Positions 60,075 through 64,000 of a stretch of 64,000 bases of DNA are shown here, one piece after another. Below the pieces are notes generated by a model, which made no database searches, was not told where the DNA came from, and saw only the letters and a list, made by a program, of their open reading frames with translations. Origin of the DNA: Thermus filiformis (GTDB lineage Bacteria > Deinococcota > Deinococci > Deinococcales > Thermaceae); the NCBI RefSeq assembly GCF_000771745.2, contig NZ_JPSL02000040.1, positions 124,001-188,000 of the forward strand, given 5' to 3'. Each line of letters starts with the position of its first letter. The first letter of the stretch is position 1. The translations under genes and the position numbers were made by a program.

Positions 60075-61238
60075 ATGCGGATTCTCCACACCGCCGACTG
60101 GCATCTGGGAAAGCTCCTGAAGGGCATAGACCGCACCCCGGAGGTGGCAAAGGCCCTGGAGGAGCTTCTGGAGATCGTCCGGAAGGAGAGGGTGGACCTG
60201 GTGGTGGTGGCGGGCGACCTTTTTGACCGGCCCCAGGTCTCGGTGGAGGCGGAGGAGGCCGCTTGGCGCTTCTTCCTGGGGCTTCACGAGCTAGGGGTGC
60301 CGGCTTTGGTCATCGCCGGGAACCACGACTCGAGGGACCGGCTCGAGGTCCACGGCCGGGTCCTGGCGCGCTTCGGCGTGGTGGTCCGGGGGGAGGTCCG
60401 GTTCCGGGGGGAGGGTGGGGTGGTGGACCGGCCGGTGCGGGCGGGGCTTCTGCCCTTCCTCTCCGAGAGGCGGCTTCTGAACTTCCAGGAGGGGGAGCTC
60501 GGGGAGTGGCGGGGCCAGTACGCGGAGCGGATGGAGAAGCTTTTGCGCCACCTGAGCCAGGAGGAGGACCTTCTTTTGGCCCACCTCACCGTGGAGGGGG
60601 TGAGGCCCGGCGGGGGGGAGTTCGCCTTCTACCTCACCAACAGCTACGCCCTCCCCCGGCAGGCCCTGCCCCAGCGCCCCCGGTACATCGCCCTGGGGCA
60701 CATCCACCGCCAGGAGCAGGTGGCGGAGAACGCCTGGTACTCGGGAAGCCTGATCCAGCTGGACTTTGGCGAGCACGAGGACGCCCCGCGAGGGGCGCTT
60801 TTGGTGGAGCTTCCCGAAAGGGGCCCCGCCCGGGTCTTCCCCGTGCGGGGGGCCTGGGGCCGGCCCCTCAGGACCTTCCGGGTCCGGCCGGAGGAACTGG
60901 ACCGGGCCTACGAGGAGATGCGGCGGTTCGGGGGGTACATGAGGCTGGTGGTTGAGGGGCACCTGGTCCCGGAGGTGCGGGAGCGGCTTTACCAAAGCCT
61001 GGATCGTCTACTGGAAATCCAGCAAATAGTAAACGTTCCGCCACCGCCACCGCGCATCGTAAGAAACGAAGTGGAGGCCTACTGCTACTACCTGGAATCG
61101 CGGTATAAAACCGGGAAGGAGACCGAGGAGAAAGACTCCGAAAAGGCGAGATGTAACGAGGAGGAAAATCCAAGGAAAAAAGCCCTCTTGGACCGGTTCA
61201 GGCAGGTGCTCATGGAGGTGGAGGGTGCGTCCCTTTAG
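60075..61238 (+). CDS. sbcD: exonuclease subunit SbcD (Mre11-like)
   Basis: 387 residues from ATG 60075 (MRILHTADWHLGK). Metal-binding phosphoesterase motifs: HTADWHLG, VVAGDLFD, VIAGNHDSRDRL, LLAHLTVEG, and IALGHIHRQE. It forms the DNA double-strand-end nuclease with SbcC. The last 75 residues (from about 61010) are encoded by clearly AT-richer DNA with unusual codons (ATA, GTA, AAA, TGT) and form a hydrophilic charged tail, before normal sequence resumes (LDRFRQVLMEVEG). Overlaps sbcC by 14 bases. Confidence 0.95.
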   Translation: MRILHTADWHLGKLLKGIDRTPEVAKALEELLEIVRKERVDLVVVAGDLFDRPQVSVEAEEAAWRFFLGLHELGVPALVIAGNHDSRDRLEVHGRVLARFGVVVRGEVRFRGEGGVVDRPVRAGLLPFLSERRLLNFQEGELGEWRGQYAERMEKLLRHLSQEEDLLLAHLTVEGVRPGGGEFAFYLTNSYALPRQALPQRPRYIALGHIHRQEQVAENAWYSGSLIQLDFGEHEDAPRGALLVELPERGPARVFPVRGAWGRPLRTFRVRPEELDRAYEEMRRFGGYMRLVVEGHLVPEVRERLYQSLDRLLEIQQIVNVPPPPPRIVRNEVEAYCYYLESRYKTGKETEEKDSEKARCNEEENPRKKALLDRFRQVLMEVEGASL

Positions 61239-64000
61239 GCTCGAGCTGGAGGGCTTCGGCCCCTACCTGAGGCGGCAGGTGGTGGACTTCTCCGACGTGG
61301 AGCTCTTCGCCATCACCGGCCCCACGGGAAGCGGGAAGAGCACGCTTTTGGAGGCCATCGCCTTCGCCCTTTTCAAGCGAACCCCCCGGGGGCAGAGCCT
61401 GGAGGAGCTCCGCCACCCCGCGGCCCAAAAGGTGCGGGTGCTCCTGGACTTCCAGGTGGGGGAGGGGGTCTACCGGGTGGTCCGCCACCTGGAGCCCAAT
61501 GGGGGGAGGCTCCTGAGCCAGGACCAGCTTTTCCGCCAGGAGGGGACGGAGTGGCAGAAGGTGGAGACCGCCGGGGTGCGGGGGCTCAACCAGACCCTCG
61601 TGGACCTCCTCGGCCTCACCTACGAGGCCTTCACCAAGGCCCTCCTCCTGCCCCAGGGGGAGTTTGACCGCCTCCTCAAGGGGGAGGCCCGGGAGAGGCG
61701 GGACCTCCTCCAGAGCCTCTTCGGCCTCGAGCACCTGGAAAAGGCCCGGGATCGGGCGAAGGCGTACGCGGACGAGCTGAAGAACCGCTTGAGCGCCCTG
61801 GAGGGGGAGCTGAAGGCCCTGGAAGGGGCCACCCCCGAGGCGCTGGGGAGGCTTTTAGAGGAGCTACAAGGGCTGGAGGGCCAGACCCAAAGGCTCGAGG
61901 AGGCGCTAAAGAAGGCGCAGCGGGCGCTGGAGGAGGCGAAGGGGCGGGAGGAGTACTGGGCCCGGCGGCAGGACCTGGAGGCGCGCCTTCGCCGCCTGGA
62001 GGGGGAGGCCGAGCTCCTCCGGGGCCTGAAGGAGCGGCTGGAGCGGGCGGGGGAGGCCCGGCGGCTTCTGCCCCTGTACGAGGAGCTCCGCGCCCTGGAG
62101 GAGGCTCTGAAGGAGGTGGAAGGAGAAATCAGCAAACAGGAGGAGGCCCTCAGGCGCTTGGAGCAGGAGCGCCAGGACCTAAAGCCCCGGCTCCAGAGGC
62201 TCGGAGAGCTGGAGGGGGAGATCGCCCGCCTCCAGGAGCTGAAGGGGCGGGAGGCCCTCCTCAAGGGGTGGAGGGTGGGCCTGGACCTCGCCCACCCCCG
62301 GCCCCTTCCCGCCACGGAGGCGGAGCTTTTCGCCCTGTGGGAGGAGGTGGGGCGGGCCGAGCGCTGGGAGAAGAGGGAGAAGGAGCTAAAGGAGCGGCGG
62401 GAGGCCCTGAAGAGGGCGGAGGCGGAGCTGAAGGCCCGGGAGGAGGAGGGGAAGGGGGTGCGAACCCGCCTCGAGGCCCTGAGGAGGGAGGAGGCGGCCC
62501 GGAGGAAGGGGGCCCTCCTCCGGGAGAAGGACCGGCTGGAGGGGGAGCTTTTCGCCCTCCGGCAGGACCTCCACCGCCTGGAGGAGGAAAAAGCCCGGCT
62601 CGAGGAGGAGAAGGAGCGTCTGGGCCTTCACCGCTACCACGCCCTTTTGGAGCCGGGAAAGCCCTGCCCTCTCTGCGGCCAGGTGGTCCAGACCCTCCCT
62701 CCCCCGCCTCCCCGGGAGGACCCTGCCCCCAGGCTCCGGGCGCTGGAGGAGGAAAGGCGGCGGCTCCTTTTGGAGTCGGCCCGGCGGGAGGAGCGCCTGA
62801 GGGCTTTGGAGAAGGAGCTGGAGCCCTTGGAGGGGGTGGAGGCGGGGGAGGGGGGGGCGGAGGAGCTCCATGAGGAGATCCGCCAGCTGGAGGATCAGCT
62901 TTCCGCCCTCCGGGAGGAGTACCGGGAGAAGCAGGGGCGGTACAAGGCCCTGCGGGAGGAGGTGGCCCGCCTCGAGGAGGAGGCCGCCCGCCTGGAGCCC
63001 CCCGGCCGGCCTTGGGCGGAGCTTTGGGAGGAGTGGCAGAGGCGGCTTGCCGGCTTCGTCCAGGCCCTGCGGGAGGCCACGGGGGGGGCCTGGCCCTCGG
63101 AGCGGGAGGCCGGGCTCCGCCGGGAGAAGGGGGAGCTGGAGGGGGCAAGGCGCCGCCTGGAGGAGCTAGCCCAGGAGGAGGCGGGCCTTAGGGAGAGGCT
63201 TTCCGTCCTGAAGGGCCGGCGGGATGGGCTTCTTTCTGAGGTGGCGCGGGCGCGCGAGCGGGTGGAGGGCCTGCCCCCGGAGGAGGAGCTCAGACGCTTC
63301 TACCTGGAGGAGGACGAGGAGGCCGCCCTCCGCGGGAGGCTGGAGCGGCACGAAGGGGAGCTCCAGGAGGTGAAGGCGGCCCTGGTAGCTCTGGGCGACC
63401 CCCCGGGCCCCCCTCTCGAGCCGGGGGAGCGGGGGGCCCTGGAGGAAAGGCTTTTGGGGCTCGAGGAGGAGCGCAAAGCCCTCGAGCACCGGATCGGGGG
63501 CCTGAAGGAGAGGACCGCCCAAATGAAGGCGGCCCTCAGGCGGAGGCTCGAGCTGGAGAAGGAAAAGGGTGAGGTCCTGGAGGAGCTCGGCCTTTGGCAG
63601 GAGCTCCTTAAGGACCTGCTGGGGCAGAACTTCCCCGCCTTCCTCCTCGGCTACTACCAAAGGGAGCTTCTGGCCCGGGCGGGCGAGCTTTTGCGCCTCC
63701 TTTCCAAGGGGCGGTACCGGTTCGGGTCCGAGGGGGACCGGTTCTTGGTGGTGGACGCCTGGACCGAGGTGGAGCGGCCCGTCCACACCCTCTCCGGCGG
63801 GGAGACCTTCCAGGCCAGCCTGGCCCTGGCCCTGGCCCTCTCCGAGCAGCTCTCCCGGGGCCGGCTCATGGCCCTCTTCCTGGACGAGGGCTTCGGGAGC
63901 CTGGACCCGGAGAGCCTCGAGGAGGCGGCCTCGGTCCTGGAGACCCTGCCCACCCGGGGGCGGCTGGTGGGGGTGGTGACCCACGTGGAGGCCCTGGCCC
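61225..64000 (+). CDS. sbcC: exonuclease subunit SbcC (Rad50-like), 3' end beyond window
   Basis: 925 codons visible, no stop reached. GTG 61225 opens RPFRLELEGFGPYLRRQVVD. Walker A FAITGPTGSGKSTLLEAIAF; long Glu/Arg coiled coil; zinc hook PGKPCPLCGQ (Cys 481 and 484); second coil; ABC signature HTLSGGETFQASLALALALS; Walker B LMALFLDEGFGSLD; and VGVVTHVEAL near the edge. It lacks only the last few dozen residues. It dimerises through the hook and uses ATP to control SbcD. Confidence 0.96.
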   Translation, partial: MRPFRLELEGFGPYLRRQVVDFSDVELFAITGPTGSGKSTLLEAIAFALFKRTPRGQSLEELRHPAAQKVRVLLDFQVGEGVYRVVRHLEPNGGRLLSQDQLFRQEGTEWQKVETAGVRGLNQTLVDLLGLTYEAFTKALLLPQGEFDRLLKGEARERRDLLQSLFGLEHLEKARDRAKAYADELKNRLSALEGELKALEGATPEALGRLLEELQGLEGQTQRLEEALKKAQRALEEAKGREEYWARRQDLEARLRRLEGEAELLRGLKERLERAGEARRLLPLYEELRALEEALKEVEGEISKQEEALRRLEQERQDLKPRLQRLGELEGEIARLQELKGREALLKGWRVGLDLAHPRPLPATEAELFALWEEVGRAERWEKREKELKERREALKRAEAELKAREEEGKGVRTRLEALRREEAARRKGALLREKDRLEGELFALRQDLHRLEEEKARLEEEKERLGLHRYHALLEPGKPCPLCGQVVQTLPPPPPREDPAPRLRALEEERRRLLLESARREERLRALEKELEPLEGVEAGEGGAEELHEEIRQLEDQLSALREEYREKQGRYKALREEVARLEEEAARLEPPGRPWAELWEEWQRRLAGFVQALREATGGAWPSEREAGLRREKGELEGARRRLEELAQEEAGLRERLSVLKGRRDGLLSEVARARERVEGLPPEEELRRFYLEEDEEAALRGRLERHEGELQEVKAALVALGDPPGPPLEPGERGALEERLLGLEEERKALEHRIGGLKERTAQMKAALRRRLELEKEKGEVLEELGLWQELLKDLLGQNFPAFLLGYYQRELLARAGELLRLLSKGRYRFGSEGDRFLVVDAWTEVERPVHTLSGGETFQASLALALALSEQLSRGRLMALFLDEGFGSLDPESLEEAASVLETLPTRGRLVGVVTHVEALA

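Overview
The window looks like chromosome of a Thermus-type extreme thermophile. It is very GC-rich with G/C-ending codons. Many genes begin a few bases after a TANNNT -10 hexamer (leaderless or nearly so), stop and start codons are often fused (ATGA, TGATG), and the proteins closely resemble Thermus thermophilus families as I remember them. No database search was made. It is mostly housekeeping chromosome with no phage, IS transposase, rRNA or CRISPR.

Layout. 1-2073: histidine kinase end and two small exported proteins. 2099-7580: rplM-rpsI, pyrG, an AAA ATPase, tRNA-Lys, mutM, a thioesterase, a pterin dehydratase and initiator tRNA. 7591-14725: gltB, a protoglobin, a HAD phosphatase, ruvA and an enoyl-CoA hydratase. 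14807-20153: 2-oxoglutarate dehydrogenase cluster sucA-sucB-lpdA, with sucB split by a short foreign segment. 20208-24594: two-gene lipoprotein operon (subtilase plus a tandem-repeat Ig-like lipoprotein). 24836-29576: argG-argH-acetyltransferase-hicB-hicA-carA. 29724-33502: fhs, threonine dehydratase, secG, diguanylate cyclase. 33519-35800: aroF-tyrA operon behind a Phe/Tyr leader-peptide attenuator. 36066-37840: YceI/DUF6069/CatE-like operon behind an operator-like palindrome. 37823-42451: TRAP-TAXI uptake system with two binding proteins. 42460-47329: MFS exporter, wecA-wecB, upp and a kinase-like gene. 47347-52065: radical SAM, CDGSH, miaB, a DAO oxidoreductase and mobA. 52178-60032: lon, pyrD, pyrR-pyrB-pyrC with a PyrR-binding leader, and an SPW membrane protein. 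60075-64000: sbcD and the start of sbcC.

The genes link in several ways. carA, pyrB, pyrC, pyrD, pyrG, upp and pyrR cover most of UMP/CTP synthesis and salvage. argG/argH and carA share carbamoyl phosphate. aroF and tyrA are co-transcribed under control that reads Phe/Tyr supply.

The most unusual signal is a small repeat family. There are two 104-bp copies, two 146-bp copies and one remnant. Each copy carries covarying hairpins in a 42-bp module and has short terminal inverted repeats. In every copy the first base is the last A of a stop codon. The second is sucB, split by about 76-80 bp that look like the promoter and first codons of a response-regulator gene.
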